Below are positions 62,609-64,000 of a stretch of DNA of 64,000 nt, one piece after another (the first letter of the stretch is position 1; every line of letters begins with the position of its first letter). The stretch comes from Paracoccaceae bacterium (lineage in GTDB: Bacteria > Pseudomonadota > Alphaproteobacteria > Rhodobacterales > Rhodobacteraceae). The DNA lies in the NCBI GenBank assembly GCA_024742705.1, contig JANSXZ010000014.1:25123-89122 (forward strand), written 5' to 3'. The notes under the pieces were generated by a model. It searched no databases. It was given only the letters and a program-made list of their open reading frames with translations, and had not been told where the DNA came from. Position numbers and translations under genes: made by a program.

Positions 62609-63767
62609 TTTTCTTTCGAACCAATTCCATAACGTGCTGCGACCACATGGCGAGGGCTTCGCGCTTTTCGTCGGCATATGAATAGACATTGTAGATAGCA
62701 GCAACGCCTGAGACCACACCCGTCTTGTGGTTGAGCAGTGCTTCCGTGACAGGCTGTGGAACGCCCAGCATCGCCATGTTGGTGGACATCGTGCGGCGCA
62801 GGTCGTGGATGATCCACGGTTCCGTGCCTTCGGGCAATGCCTTGTCGAGCCGATCCTTCACGCGACCGAAACCCGAGACGGGCGTCTTGCCAATGGTGGT
62901 GAAGACGAAGTCGGAATTGAAAAACCTCGGCGTCTTGCGCAGCACCTCAAGCATCGCGTTGGTGATCGGCACCGTATGTTGCTTGCCGTTCTTTGCCCGC
63001 GACGAAGGCAGCGTCCAAAGGCGTTTTTCGAGGTCGAGTTCAGACCAGCGCATTTCAGCGACCTCGGCGCGTCTCTGGCCGCTAAGCATCAACAGCTTCA
63101 TGCAATCCCCGAACGGATAGCCCTCGTCGCCACAGACCGCCCACAACGCGCCCAGTTCGTTATCGGTTAGGACACGCTCGCGAGGTTTTTCCTTTGAAAG
63201 CGGTTTCATCCCGGCGATGGGGTTTGCCTCTATCATGCCGCGCTCAACGCACCACCCCATCAAGTGCTTTAGGTGGGCCAAGGCACGGTTCGCGCTCACC
63301 GGCGCGGATTTGTGGATCACGTCGCAGGCTTTCACGACATCGGCGCGCTTGATCTCGTCGATACGTTTGCCGTGCAGGGTCGTGAACTTCGCCAGTAGGG
63401 CTTCCTTGCGCTTCCAGTCGCGGTTGTGAACCATGGCGTGTTTCTCGATGTAGTCGGGGATCACGTCGCCCAGCGTGGGCTTCGTTTCGACCTCAATGCC
63501 GGTGCGATCCTCGAAGCGCCCAGTCTCGATTTCGTAGAGAACCTGTCGCACCCGCTCACGCGCCTCGGCCAGCGACACGACGGGGAACCGCCCGATGGTC
63601 AGGCGACGCATCTTGCCGTTGATGCGCTTGTGCAGGCAGAACGTCTTGGTGCCGGACGTGCTGATGCGCAGGACAAAACCCGGCATCAACTCGTCCCGAA
63701 AATCGAGGCGTTTAGACGGATCAGGCTTCTGCCCTTCGATGAATTTGGTGGTGAGTTTGCGTTTCAT
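62571..63767 (-). CDS. P4-like tyrosine integrase
   Basis: 398 residues with MKRKLTTKFIEGQKPDPSKRLDFRDELMPGFVLRISTSGTKTFCLHKRINGKMRRLTIGRFPVVSLAEAR, the N-terminal DUF4102-like domain. Catalytic parts are SGQRRAEVAEMRWSELD (Arg), HDLRRTMSTNMAMLGVP (His/Arg) and LLNHKTGVVSGVAAIYNVYSY (Tyr). It reads inwards from the right end of the second block. The ATG at 63767 fits the family; the frame extends 62 codons upstream into the putative IS terminus and is rejected. Confidence 0.93.
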   Translation of the reverse strand: MKRKLTTKFIEGQKPDPSKRLDFRDELMPGFVLRISTSGTKTFCLHKRINGKMRRLTIGRFPVVSLAEARERVRQVLYEIETGRFEDRTGIEVETKPTLGDVIPDYIEKHAMVHNRDWKRKEALLAKFTTLHGKRIDEIKRADVVKACDVIHKSAPVSANRALAHLKHLMGWCVERGMIEANPIAGMKPLSKEKPRERVLTDNELGALWAVCGDEGYPFGDCMKLLMLSGQRRAEVAEMRWSELDLEKRLWTLPSSRAKNGKQHTVPITNAMLEVLRKTPRFFNSDFVFTTIGKTPVSGFGRVKDRLDKALPEGTEPWIIHDLRRTMSTNMAMLGVPQPVTEALLNHKTGVVSGVAAIYNVYSYADEKREALAMWSQHVMELVRKKNDEIAPRQRKSI

Positions 63768-63863
63768 AAGCCCATGATAAGATGGGCGGACAAGCCGCGT
63801 CAGGGACAACTCTAGACGGCTTGCAGGGTTTCGGTTCGACTTGTGTCGGAACGAGATACCCGT

Positions 63864-64000
63864 TGTCAACGCCGGTTGAAAACTGGCCCACTTGGCCGAT
63901 TGGAAACTGACCCACCCGCTCGATGAGCAGGCCAGAGCGCGCGGGGTCTCCATTTAACCGGAGCGCGGTCTGGCCTGCGGCGGTGGTGTTACTCGGCGAC
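63864..64000. mobile_element. Possible IS21-family terminus
   Basis: After TGTCAAC (63864-63870) there are two tandem 18-bp repeats, GGTTGAAAACTGGCCCAC (63874-63891) and GATTGGAAACTGACCCAC (63898-63915), matching at 15 of 18 positions. IS21-family elements carry such multiple short terminal repeats with this type of sequence, as I recall. An inverted repeat (GGCCAGA...TCTGGCC, 63930-63975) follows. The window ends before any transposase could be seen. Confidence 0.4.

Larger units (their letters stand above)
53664..63863. mobile_element. Second accessory block: retron, R-M system, P4-like integrative element
   Basis: From attR of the first island to near the right edge all genes are accessory, with an integrase at the right end reading inwards. 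Its N-terminal side faces the right edge, as usual for integrases beside their attachment site. I could not find a matching att repeat inside the window, so the boundaries are uncertain and the block may be more than one element. Confidence 0.45.

Overview
The window reads as chromosomal DNA of a high-GC alphaproteobacterium, most likely a Rhodobacteraceae/Roseobacter-group species. This is based on the betIC-betB plus choXWV arrangement, the pcm-tolC-popZ order, the family-level look of the proteins and the tRNA-Phe sequence. All calls come from reading the sequence; no database search was run.

Positions 1-35,590 are ordinary high-GC chromosome. In order: a choline-sulfate/choline to glycine-betaine module (betI-betC-betB leftwards, choXWV rightwards, with a large palindromic operator between them); exporters and a nitroreductase; a secreted RTX repeat protein; efp; cobQ; popZ-tolC-pcm; an MscS-type channel; a DsbD-type reductase; a CueR-CopA copper module with a 19-bp-spacer MerR-type promoter; an L,D-transpeptidase; a tetronate-catabolism operon (otnK-otnC-otnI plus a creatinase/DoeA-like hydrolase) preceded by what looks like a remnant of ltnD; and a convergent five-gene operon (GntR, DapA-like aldolase, aldehyde dehydrogenase, non-pyrrolysine MttB-like methyltransferase, FAD oxidoreductase) that looks like a quaternary-amine catabolic unit.

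At 35,594 there is a tRNA-Phe gene whose 3' half is repeated at 53,618-53,663. Between the copies lies an 18-kb lower-GC genomic island that starts with a tyrosine integrase. It carries a serine recombinase beside nested inverted repeats, a putative phage-T4-gp45-like sliding clamp, a phage-type DUF4338 (DruA-like) protein, unknown small genes, structured repeats, a decayed segment, and a complete type I restriction-modification operon (hsdM-hsdS-DUF262/HNH-hsdR plus a small tail gene).

Right of the island (53.7-64.0 kb) is a second accessory block. It holds a retron-type reverse transcriptase fused to a TOPRIM domain, with a recognisable msr-msd-like inverted-repeat RNA just upstream; a type II restriction-modification system with its own C-protein and C-boxes; and a P4-like integrative element core (integrase, AlpA, primase, RepA-type helicase). 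The window ends in what may be an IS21-family terminus. The two adjacent blocks together form a defence island with at least three anti-phage systems. The strongest candidates for something new are the clamp/DUF4338 gene pair of the first island and the single-protein RT-TOPRIM retron.
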